Assembly (NCBI GenBank): GCA_030770545.1
Contig: CM061096.1
Location: forward strand, 17,359,001 to 17,423,000
Direction of reading: 5' to 3'
Source: Macropodus opercularis
Taxonomy: Eukaryota; Chordata; Actinopteri; Anabantiformes; Osphronemidae
DNA length: 64,000 nucleotides
The position numbers and the translations under genes were made by a program. The stretch's first letter is position 1, and every line of letters begins with the position of its first letter. Under the pieces are notes generated by a model that had not been told where the DNA came from, searched no databases, and saw only the letters and a program-made list of their open reading frames with translations. Shown one piece after another: positions 10,386 to 21,020 of this stretch.

Positions 10386-11235
10386 TTTAACCATCAGTCT
10401 GTTCTGTTGGCTGCGTCATTCATCTCACGTTGTTGGCCGCTAGCTAACTAGCTGCTAGCAGTAATATGTGATATGACAGGTGGAGAGTTAGTGGTTTAGC
10501 TCATTCAGTTGTGTAACGCAGTTTACAGGTCGCTGTTTAGAGGCGGACAAGCTGGTGACGATAGCAGCTAAGCTAATTCACTATAGCTGAGTTCAGCATG
10601 AGCCATGCATTCAAGTCCTGCTGTTTTTAATGGTGTCCACCCTAGAACGGACACAACGTGATCACCTGAAGACGCTTGTCTTCAGTAGCGCCCAGCTCCA
10701 TTCTCCGCCTCCAGGGGGCGGAGCTTGTCGTTCCTGTGGAGTAGCAGCAGGAAACTGGAACGGACGTCTAGGCCGATTTTCACTTTATTGATGTGTCACA
10801 GTACAATAGAAAATGAAAGAATCTTTAGAGACACCAGTCCAGGAGCATCTGGATCTCTAGATGCTGCCTTTAGCAGAACTTCTGAATCCACTCAGAAGAA
10901 CTTTGCTTATTTTTCAATGTACAGTGAAGTGAATGTGACAACTCCAAAAACACTGGGAACCAGTCAATCGGGTTAAAACGCTGAGCCCACGGCGAACAGA
11001 CCGAAGCCTGACTCAGCTCTGTTCTGACTCATGGCATCATGTCTTGATGCTGTTTTTAGCATCAGACACATTCTTGACGAATAAAGTCACATTCTGAGGT
11101 TCATCAGATTCTCGTTCACTCAGCATCTGGCATCTGGATCTTTAAGGTTGAAGAGAAGCAGTGGAGTCGCATTAAAGCTGCAAATCAAAGCTTCCATTCA
11201 CTCTTAACAGGCCTTAAACGACTGTCGTGGTCAGA
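10386..11235. other. No recognised gene
   Basis: Intergenic DNA with no protein-like open frame. The 83-codon frame at 10725 has no family resemblance or splice context. Confidence 0.4.
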
Positions 11236-11610
11236 GACGTCCCAACTCAGAAGAATTCCAGCCGAGGCAGCATTAGGTTCAAATACTCAAACATGAATTC
11301 ATTTTCAGTGGTGAGATGAGAAAAATATGCAAAGGCAGGCAAACGCAGTCACCTCTGCCTCCTGCAGGGAGCCTGGATGTAAATAAAGATCTATCCATCT
11401 AGACGCTGGCTGTGTCCCCCAGCTCACATCTCCCCTGTCTCCTTCTAGGGAGGTGGTTTAACCCCTGAACAAGCGTCACAATGTGGAGATTTCATACCAA
11501 CAACTGTTTGTCCAAATTCCTTTGGTTAACAGCTCAGACTGTTTTGTCTAAAGCCTGCACAGCCCAGAAAGGACCTGTTCTACTCTGTTCTAAACCCTTT
11601 AGCCTGAACT
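11236..11610 (+). repeat. Interspersed LTR-like repeat, copy 1
   Basis: Starts GTCCCAACTCAGAAG and contains GAGGCAGCATTAGGTTCAAA, CACCTCTGCCTCCTGCAGGGAG and CAACTGTTTGTCCAAATTC. It is closely similar over about 375 bases to 22881-23290, with partial copies at 47530-47663 (minus), 48500-48760 and 58270-58445 (minus). The minus copy at 47663 starts TGTCCCAAC, which would suit an LTR. I could not place both ends or a target-site duplication, so its class is uncertain. Confidence 0.65.
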
Positions 11611-14035
11611 AAATGTACATGTGCTAAATATATGTTCCATTACAAATATGCACTACACTACACAAACACAAAGTTTCGATGGCGATTGGCTTCTATTATA
11701 CTGCACTGATCTAAGCAGCACCACGACCAAACACTCGTGATCTCTGTCCAGAATGTGGACTCCAGCAGACGTGGCTCCTTGAGCCCAGTCCTGGGGAAAT
11801 GGAGGCATTTGTGCTTCTTCCTCAGTGAGTTGAGCTGAACGTATCTCTTTGATCGTGATCAGTTTACTGCTGCGTTTTCAAAGAACTTCTGACTGTCCAG
11901 GAAAACGATGCTGTGTTTGATCCAAGTTCTGTTTTCATATTGATGCTTGACAACAGCTTCGCAAACAACATAGGACTCAGCAGAACGAGTCCCCAAAGGA
12001 AAAGTTGCTTCTTTACAGTTTGTACACAACAGGTCAGTCGTTCTGCTCATTGTGTCTTTGTTTCAGAATCATTGACAGACGAATGAACTGGATGATGAAC
12101 AGGACTTTTAGTCTGGATGATTAGTTCAAGTCTGAGTTACGAGTGAGTTGCGAGGCCAATGTTTTACTTTCACTTTCACACACTGAGTGTCAACAGAGTG
12201 AGTCACCTCTGTTCTCTGTGAATCACCGAACGGTCGACCTCAAGGTTTCAGGGTTTAGGGTTTGATCCTAAACAGGTCGAACACATGCAGTGACTCAAAG
12301 TAGCAACAATCCGTGCGAATGCAGCTGAGAGCGAGTGTAGCCCGTCTACCAGATCTAATAGTAGATGGGGCCCTGAGTTCTGAATTTTTCACATATATAT
12401 TTCTATATTACTGTTATTTCGAATTTTATCTTTTAGTCAAGGGTGCTTTTAGCAATTATCCTTTTCCTTACCAACCCTAAGAGTAATTCATTACCTATAA
12501 TAATAACTCTAATACTTTATATAACAAAATAATAAGTACTCCTTTAATTATTAAGACAAAAATAACAAACAACAAACTTAAACATTCAGGAGTCAATCGT
12601 GTCAAACAAAATGTCTTTCGTGTCAGTGTCACCAAACCGTTGCAGGCCTGAATCGTTGCACGTGGAGCCAGTACGTAGCGGGCCGTCCACTCCAGTGAGA
12701 GCAATGAACAAAACAAAAGTTCTACCTTCCCACACTCCGTCCTCGAGCAGGGTCCACAACTGAGCTGGTGCCGATATCGCTGGCGTCCTACCTCGACCGC
12801 CTGAGAGAAGCGTGTCCTGCTGGGTTAGCTGGCTGCCTCCGTCTCCAGGTGCCGTTACCGCTCCTCGCTTAGCTAACGAGCAGCACCTGCGATAGTCTGA
12901 TGCCGAACGTCGTGTTGAAGTTCGCTTTCTTACCACCACAGGTCCGTAAAATCAGACTATCATGCTGACAGTCCAAACTTTACTTTTCTAAAGTTTCTTG
13001 GATTAAACACCGAACTTTTCTTAAGTGCATCACTCCTCCTGCACCTTAGCTCTGCTCCTCCTGTGCTCTTCTCTCCTTCCGGTCTTTCCCTCTCCTTCCG
13101 GTTACAAATCAATAAAATAAAACCCTGCACAGTTTGCATATACAGTTAACACTATTCAAGGTTTGGCTTACAAAACAGAACACATTTATAAACACACATT
13201 TAACATCTTTAAACCATGTGTTAAACAGTGTAAAAGAAAATATACATTAACAACTTATTTCAATAATTAAACACCCATTACCTATGTATGTATTTATCTT
13301 ATTTAAGCCAATTATCTATTTATACTTTCTTTTACTATTTTCTTCTTATCTATTTATTTATTTTCACCTGGGCTACACGAGCAGAGGAAGAAAACTCGTT
13401 TCATCGTCTTCACGGGCTGAAAACCCGCATCTGGGATTTGCAGGATTTTGGATCCATCCAGTTGTGGGTTTATAGTCAGAGAAGATGACACTGAAGGTTC
13501 GTTATTAACCTTTAACACATTTACTAACTTTCATCTATCAAGATAAATAAAACTCAGCACCATCTACCAACAGCTGCTGTTCAGACATTGTTTCAATTTG
13601 GTTTATAATGAAATGTGCGTTTATTACTATTTGAAAACCAAAGTCAACAAACTGTTAAAGTGAATAAAAGTGGTTCTGTCTTCACCAACTGCACTTTTTC
13701 GCCCAACAGCCCAATGCTAATGCTAGCAAGAGCGCTACCATACGTTTATAATTATATACATGTAATTATGGATTTTTTAAACATGTAAAAATAGAAATCG
13801 TTTCAGTTGTACATTTAATTTGTACTGTACTGCTGCAACGTGGAAATTTCCCACTGTGGGACCAATAAAGGTTTATCTTGTCTTAAACTACAATATTCCT
13901 CATCAGTTCTAATGCTCAGCTGTGATTGGTCACATCCATCCTTATTTATGATTATGTCTATAAAGACCGTAGAAATTAATCCATGCGTTTGTTACCTCTA
14001 GGCTTGACAACTGTAACTCGCTGCTCATATGTCTG
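11611..14035. other. AT-rich intergenic DNA with possible repeat remnants
   Basis: No gene is recognised. 13840-13890 (ACTGTGGGACCAATAAAGGTTTATCTT) resembles a LINE 3' end on the plus strand. 12340-13500 has the look of an old insertion: a 117-codon minus-strand frame at 12586-12939, a pyrimidine-rich tract and AATAAAATAAAA at 13110. No terminal repeats could be matched. Confidence 0.35.
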
Positions 14036-14395
14036 TGAAGGTTCTCATTCATCCAGGTCAAGTTGTCTGAAGGTTGAGTCATGGCGTGTTGGTGGGTTTG
14101 AAGTAGACGAGTATGTTGTAGTTTCTAAAAATCCTTTTAAGCTTTTCAGAAACTCGTGTAAGGAATGACCAGGTTCTTCCGTTGGCTCTGGGTGTCAGGC
14201 TGTTCTGTTGTCCTGGTTCTGGGTTGAGACGCAGCCTTGTTGAAGGCCCGTCTGGGGCCACGGGTCCTGAGAGCTGCCCTTAGATGCATGTTCTCCTTCT
14301 TCTTGGCTACAGTGGAAGTGGGAATGTTCTCCGCTCTGTGGTTCAGGGTCCTGATGACTCCTAGTTTGTGCTGCAGGGGGTGATGAGAGTCAAAC
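14036..14395 (-). mobile_element. Penelope-like element fragment
   Basis: The minus strand from about 14395 downward reads HKLGVIRTLNHRAENIP, KKENMHLRAALRTRGP, then NGRTWSFLT/VSEKLKRIFRNYNILVYFKPTN, the C-terminal part of a Penelope-type reverse transcriptase. It lines up with 6150-6425 but covers a more upstream segment and stops before the GIY-YIG domain. The short piece at 14036-14078 (GTTCTCATTCATCCAGGTCA) is the terminal region of the same family in the same orientation, so the endonuclease has been deleted. Confidence 0.72.
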
Positions 14396-15215
14396 AGAAT
14401 CGCTGCTCATAGTTTGTCCCAATAACTTTGAAAAGCCTCCAGTTAATTCAAATGCTGCAGCAGAGTCTGACTGGACTCAGGAAGAGACGTCACATTTCTC
14501 CTACATTAGCTTCTCTGTCCTGCTCTTCATAATAAAGCTCCATCTGGTCTTAGACCTCATGGCTCCTTCTGCTCCAACAGAACCTTGCTTCTCAGAGCTG
14601 GTCTACTGGTGGTTCTAGAGTTTCTACCTGTAGAACGGGAGGCAGAGCCTTTAGCTCCAAGCTCCTCTATGTGGAACCAGCTTCCAGTTCAGGTTCTAGC
14701 AGCAGACGCCCTCTCTGCTTTAAAACTAGGCTGAAACCTTCCTTTCTGACAAAGCTGATGGTTCCAGATGGTTCTGGTTCCTCTGATCCATCTCTTAGAT
14801 GCTGGAACCTCCTTCATTCACTGAGCTCCTCTGGTTTTCTATCTATTCCATCCACTAACATGCCTCCATGTCCACATGTGACTAACTTTGCCTCTATTCT
14901 CATCTCCAGGTATCGTCAGACTCAGAGTCGTGTGTCTCAGTGTTCAGCTGCTGGTCCAACCATCCTGCCTGAGTCTCTATCCCTTCACTCCAACCGGTCA
15001 AGGCAGATGTTCTCCCACTGATCCTGGGTCTGCTGGAGGTTTCTCCCTCTATAGAGTTTTTCCACTGTTGCTATTAAAATGTACAATTTATTGATTGTCT
15101 ACAATAAAAGCTGCTCTATGTGGGATCTGTTGGGTTTAGTTGTGTCAGATCTTAAACCTCACTGTAAAGAGCCTGGAGATAACTGATGTTGTGAATATAT
15201 ATAAAGTTGAATTAA
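14396..15215 (+). mobile_element. L2-like LINE, 3' portion (plus orientation)
   Basis: Inverted relative to the copies at 5156, 38864 and 62350. It holds the C-terminal ORF2 remnant (EPASSSGSSSRRPLCFKTRL and SFLTKLMVP), the 3'UTR segment CTGCTGGAGGTTTCTCCCTC, and the ending GATGTTGTGAATATATATAA near 15200. The 116-codon open frame at 14671 is transposon sequence and not a host gene. Confidence 0.75.
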
Positions 15216-16164
15216 GCCTTTTGGGTCTGAATCTTCACATACACATTCAGTGAAGTGTTTCTATTGGTTCTAAGACTGGATCTCATAGATTTTTATCAGA
15301 TTCTCTGCTTTGAGACCTTCACACACACGTTTATTCGCTTGCTGCAGAATGAAGTGACACCAGTCGTCATCCTAAAACGCTGTCATTCTGGTGGTAGTTG
15401 TTGTGTTTGTCTCATTTTATTCTGCGACCGGAGACGTTAATGGATGATGTCTCATCTTTGATTTAATTGTTGTCTGAGGTTTTCTGTTTATTCGTGTTTC
15501 TAACGTCAGAGGAGCAGCTTTATTGTTGAATCTGTGATATTAAATAACTGGCCTTTCCTGTTTGTTTTGCTTTGGCGACGCCTGCTGGTGCCACGTTGGC
15601 AGCTGTCTGTAAGTGGTTATGGGTTTATGAAACATAAATTCTGCAGCTTGTTTGATGAGGAGGACGTTTCTTCGCGCTCTATTAAGAAAGTGCTGTGATG
15701 TGGTGAGAAATGTTTTGTTCTTTATCTGCACATTTATTATTAATCTTTAATGTTAATTAATTACTTATTTATGAACTATCCACAAATGTTGAGGTTTGGT
15801 TGAAATAAAGTGTAGTTGTAGGTGACAATGTGATCACAAATTCACGCTTCAGCCAAAGACTAATTTATCCAAAGCTTTCATAGCATCTACATCCTACATT
15901 TAGTACGATGTGGCTATAATCAACCATCTCAAGTCTCTTAACAAAGTAGGTTTAAGATCTTACAACTATACACAATATAGTCGCTACCTACACTAGTTAA
16001 GAGAAGCAGGCGATATCCAGCTCAATGGTTCTTCTTTAATCTTTATCACATTTTTTTAATCAGCTCCAGCATCCGAACAGGAAAACAGCGTTGCGTGGTT
16101 ACCATGGTAACAGAGAGGCACTTAAGGTGACCGGCAGCACTGGAGGAAAGAGGTGACGTTAGAC
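15216..16164. other. No recognised gene
   Basis: Intergenic DNA and 3' flank of the synaptogyrin gene. No open frame is convincing. Confidence 0.4.
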
Positions 16165-16869
16165 TCAGGCGAGCGGCGTGAACAGTTTGTTGTACTCCTC
16201 TTCAAAGGAGACTCTCTTCAGACGCTCCAACGACAGCAGAGCGAGACCTCCCTGCACACACACACCCCACATTAGACACAAACGCTGCGAACCGGCCGCA
16301 CAACACAGGAGAACGGTGTTGACGGTAAGGAACAACTCGTTCCCCAGACACTACAAACCAGCTCTTGCCACTTAGATGCGACCGCACCAGCGTCCCACAC
16401 GTTTAGCTACGTACCCAGGTGAACACGGAGAAGAACGAGAAGACGATGGAGGCTCGGGCGGCATCGGCGCCTTCGTTCAGAGGGTCGTCTTCCTCTTTAG
16501 AGACCTGCCACTGATTGGCTAGAAAACAGAAACCCACGAACCAGACCAGGGACCAGAGAGCTGCAGAGAACATCAGACTTATTACATGCGAGTTACCAGG
16601 TAAAGCTGCCCAGAGGAGGCCTGAGTCTTACCTGACACTCCGATGTCAACCATCACAGCCATCTTCCTGTCTTTCATGCCACTGATCTGAGGAAAGTAAA
16701 CGTCCAGCGCCAGGAAGACAGCGCTGCAGAGGAAACTCAGAGTTCCCGTGGTGACAGCGTAGGTGCAGGCGTGCTGGTTGCGGTTGAAGATGCAGAACTC
16801 CTCCTCCGCATCTGGTCGGTTCCTGTAGCCCTCGTTAGCGACACAGCCCAGGACCACGATGGAGAAGAG
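16165..16869 (-). CDS. Synaptogyrin-family protein, last three coding exons
   Basis: Four-pass MARVEL-domain protein of synaptic or other small vesicles. Minus-strand exons are 16869-16632 (phase 0 in), 16560-16415 and 16251-16165 (stop), all with GT-AG sites. Translation starts LFSIVVLGCVANEGY and contains FCIFNRNQHAC, ALDVYFPQIS and KDRK. Exon 2 gives WFVGFCFLANQWQV and PLNEGADAARASI, and the last exon is GGLALLSLERLKRVSFEEEY. These are hallmark synaptogyrin stretches, closest by eye to the SYNGR1/SYNGR3 type. The cytosolic tail is very short (ends KLFTPLA), lacking the long Tyr-rich tail of SYNGR1. The first exon, encoding the N-terminus, was not found upstream and may be distant. Confidence 0.85.
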
Positions 16870-19125
16870 CTGAGAACACAGGTCAGAGTCAGCAGCCAGG
16901 AAGAACAAACCATGGAGGCACTGCCTTGTTTATAACAGACTTCATTCATCAAATCAATATGGTGATAGATATAGTGTAGCTGTAGTTTGTCACGTCCCGA
17001 CACTCGTGAGTGTCACCGGTTTGTTTGGAGGAATCTGCTCGTAAACAGGAAACAACAGGAGCTTTTCCTGCTTCATGAGGTCGGGCTGAATGTGACCCAA
17101 ACCGTCCAATCAGAGCCGCAGCAGAGTTCAACACTGAGGTTTTGTTTGAGTCTTGTGTCGAAGCTCGGGAATGTGACCGGTCCCATGACTGAAACACACA
17201 CGGGCTGTAAAACACGAACAGAACTAGGCCAGAACCAGAGAGAAGCAGCGGCTTCGCCACAGCCCAAACACGAACTAGTCCAAACTCACATCCTACAAAC
17301 CACGGAGCCTCCTCACCTCATGCTCTGTGTGGTACCGGCATCTGTATTGTCTGGGAGCCCCCAACCTTCACACCGTGACAGAACCAGCACCAGGTCGAGA
17401 AGCAACTGGACCCACCGCGCCCTCCGCTAACAGCCCTGTCTGTCAGTTCTGCTGCCTCAAGTCTGGGACTCGTAGACTTCACAAACATGGAAATTGTGGC
17501 ACGACTAACATACACACACACACAGTCACACCCACAATAACACACAACCATTTTGTCAGCTGCTGGCACTGGGGAGCTACAGTTCATTGAGGGAGCCATG
17601 AATACCAACATGTACTGTGACACTTTTTGTGTATGTGCAGTTTTATTAGAGTAGAAGCTGAGACACAGTTTCGCCTATTTTGACGTGGCTCTGTAGTATC
17701 TGCCTGAAATGTAGGTGTGGTTATAGTCACAGGTTCCTGGATTTCCTTCCCCGCAGATCACATCACTGTGACCTTATCGGACTCACCCAGCAGAGGATCC
17801 TCACCACAGTCCGAGGTCGTCTGATGAAGGTGAGTGGGTCAAACGCTCCCCCTGCTTTCCCTGCTCCATACGCCTGGAAACCATCCATCAGACCCAGTCA
17901 GTCCAGGTTCTCCCAATTAAAGTCATTTAAGATCGTCCCGGTTCTGGAGCCTCTGTACTGGTCTGGTGCTCTGATCTTCTCTGCTGTTCGAAACGCTAAT
18001 CTGCTCTAATCCTCCTCATCAGCCCTGGACTCTGTTCACCCTGAGTTCTGTCTCGCAGGCTGCGAACCCACCTCCAATCACAGCTGGTTACACTGTGTAC
18101 GATGTCACTACTTTGGGAATTGCAGCTGTCCAATCACAGGAGCCAGCGAGGAAACGCTGCCTTCACTTAACAAAAAACCACCTCACTCAATCAGTTAACA
18201 CATCAGAATTCATTTCTTCCTTCTTTTTACGTTTGTGCAGTGACTGATATCAGAACCTGAGAGAGATGCTGACATAGAGGAAACTAAAACTTTTAAAGTT
18301 AGGAAAACGCTGGCAGCCGTGTCGTTGGTATGAAGGCACCAGGTGACCAGCTTAGCCTGGGGTCGTTTTCCTGACTCGCTCTAGATCAAGTCGGCCACGA
18401 TAATCACGTGGCTCTCAGCTGATCTACCGATTGGTTCCGCTGCTGGGTGAACAAAATGATGTTTCATTTAGATTTTACTAGTAAAGTGTTTCATTAGAAG
18501 AAATGTTGAGACTGAGGCAGAAAGATTTCTGTCAGACTCATGGCGTGACGCTACTCTTCGACCAGTCAGTTTATAGCTTGACGTGACTTCTTATCAACAA
18601 AGTTCGCGACTTGATGTGACTCGGCGTCCAACAGTTCATAGCCAAGCAAAATGTTCTTAGCTTGGCTGGACTCTACACAAGTACATGACTTGGACAGATC
18701 CACGACTTGACGCTGGGTAGATTTCCTGACCTTAATACGGTTCGATGGCCTGGTCTGGAAAACTGGGAGGGTTTAAATACAGCAGCCAGAAACACAAAAC
18801 ATCACGATAACGATCTAAGCTAACAAAAACCGGAAATAACTCTTTCAAAACAAAACGCCAAACCCGGAATCAAGCTGCATCATTAGAGAAATGACCACAA
18901 ACACATGCAAAACATTAAAGCATGCAAAGCATAAAGACATGCAAAACACACAAGCGTCACCTGAACCCGAGAGCCACAAGGATGGAAGTTCAAGGTTTAA
19001 ACTCTGCTGATCCTTGGCCTGGTTTCACCTTCTCTGCAACTGAAGTCCATTTGTCCAAGGGGAAACAGGCTTCTCATCCCAGCCCAGGACGCAGAGTCTC
19101 AGTCTTTCAGCCTCTCTGCAGACTC
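16870..19125. other. Synaptogyrin upstream region, no further exon recognised
   Basis: This should contain the first intron and perhaps the first exon of the synaptogyrin gene. I found no start codon followed by a synaptogyrin-like N-terminus. Overlapping open frames on both strands at 16950-17620 lack family features. Confidence 0.35.
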
Positions 19126-20240
19126 TCAGCCGCCACCCGCTCGTAGCTGTAACACTCCCATCGAGACTGGACGAATGGAGGAAACAGTTAACCAACACAA
19201 AAAAGCCTCATTTAAAGGACAGGTCTCTTCCTCCCTCTCCGTGTTTTTCTTGTGGAAGATCTTTCCATCAGGTTGTTCCATCCATGTAAACCTGACATAG
19301 TCATCCAGGGTCTGGTCCTTCAGTCTGTGTTTCTGATAGAACTGGAGAAAACAGAAGGGGGAGGATGTTATTACATATTATCCTGTTGATGAAGGAGTAA
19401 AAAGTGTAATGAGAAAGACTTAAAGCAGCTTGTGTTTCTGACGTTTGTTTTGAAATATTGTGTAATATAAATATTACATAACATTATATGTGCAAACTCT
19501 TTTGTATTGGAAGGTTAATTTTCCATGTCATTTTAAATTATTTTTTTCCCACATGGTACGTACAGGCCACCGTAGATTTGTCCTCACATTTTTACCAAGT
19601 AACATTTAGTAAGTTGAAATGTTGGCTAATGATGAAACAGGCAAAAGGTCTTAAAGCAAATAACAAAGCAAAGCAAAACGACTGCTGACGAGCTGCTTTG
19701 GGCCTTGAACTGCTCACCTTCTGCCAGCGCCTTCACGTCCACAGACGGGTCCGCTGTCTGCAGCGCCACCTGCACCACCTGCACCACCTGCCTCCTCACA
19801 TGAGCTGTTTGATGACAGAATGAATCTCTGCTGGAGCCTCAGTCAAGCCAGTCTGACCAAAGGCTCCAAGCGTCTGCTCCACCGCTGACTGAAACGAGTT
19901 TTTACAGGTAACGTGCAGATCACTACGCAAAGCTCAGCCTTCACTCACCAACAAAGCATAAGAAGTGGAATCTGTTGTTACAGTCTAGGTTGGTCCATTT
20001 GCTGTAGTATTCACATCCACAGGTGTCGATACCAGTACCTGTATGACGCTCCCATCACTTCCACGAGTCTCTGTAGAGGCCAATCCACGCGCCGCCATCT
20101 GATCGTTCTCAGCCCGGTTCCTCACACTGGCCAGATCGGTGTAGTTCTGCCTGCAGTAGCTCTGAGCCTCCGTCCAGGTCGTCGCCTCAGTTACAAGGAC
20201 AAAGTTCGAAGATTTTGGGTTTGAAAATCTGCTGGTGACG
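19126..20240 (-). pseudogene. Broken two-CTLD lectin gene (copy A)
   Basis: Minus-strand relatives of exons 3-5 of the intact lectin genes at 21021 and 25256. Exon 3 equivalent: 20240-19949, with FVLVTEATTWTEAQSYC, YTDLASVRNRAENDQM and an end reading YYSKWTNLDCNNRFHFLCF. It is 292 bases against 336 in both intact genes, and the 44-base shortfall shifts the frame in mid-domain; the other frame reads WIGLYRDSWK then hits TGA. Exon 4 equivalent: 19804-19718 (RRQVVQVVQVALQTADPSVD), with an internal repeat and a shortened end. Exon 5 equivalent: 19341 to a stop at 19126 (LKDQTLDDYVRFTWMEQPDG). Exons 1-2 (signal peptide and first CTLD) are not found before copy B. I read this as a pseudogene. Confidence 0.75.
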
Positions 20241-21020
20241 CTGCTCAAGGTCAGGACTTCTGCAGTAAACCAGGGCGTAGATCACCTTGACCCTGTGGTT
20301 AAGCCGACAAAATCTTTCACGCTCGTTAAACAGCACTTCCTGTCTGTATTTGCATTTTCTTATTCCTGTATCCTGGACACATCACAGGTCAAATGAGCCC
20401 AGTCCACATGTGATCGCTTACTCCTTGCTGCAAGCCTCACTTCCGTTTGTGTGCCAGCGCAGCTCGGTCGCAGGTGGTTCCGTGGAGAACGTGACTTCCA
20501 GCGCTCAGTCCTCCTCAGAAGGACTCAGCTTAAACAGCTTTATTTTATTTACGTATGTAAATCATTTTAGCTTTGAATATTGAAACGTGTGAAACATGAT
20601 GGCAACACAAACAAAACTGACATGAAGGCTTCAGGTCACACAGTCCTGTGTGGTTTCCAGATTCCCTTGAGGCGCTTCAGATTATTCAAATCTCTCATTG
20701 CTGAGCTAAACAAAGATTCAGGACAGAACATTCAGACTTGGTCAGTCAGGAGAAGGGAAGGTAGGAACAACTGAGCCTTCAGCTCGATGTCTTGGTACCA
20801 ACACAACCAGCTTCTCATCAGTTCAGTGCTGCCTTAGTGTTTGGTCACATCCAGTGACACTAAACTTTTATTTGTGAAGGTGAAGCCACACGTATCCTTG
20901 TTGATGATGAAAATGTTTTTGGCATCACAAAGCATTTGCTACTTACTGAAACCTGTGTGGCTTGAATGATGCAGCAGGTAGTGGACGTGGGTCGTCAGCT
21001 GGTCCGTCCAGCAGAGCATC

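Noticed and set aside
12586..12939. 117-codon minus-strand frame
   Set aside because: No recognisable motif or splice partner; it overlaps a second open frame on the same strand and the region looks like an old insertion.
14671..15021. 116-codon plus-strand frame as a host gene
   Set aside because: The same sequence recurs at four other places in the window as the 3' part of an L2-like LINE.
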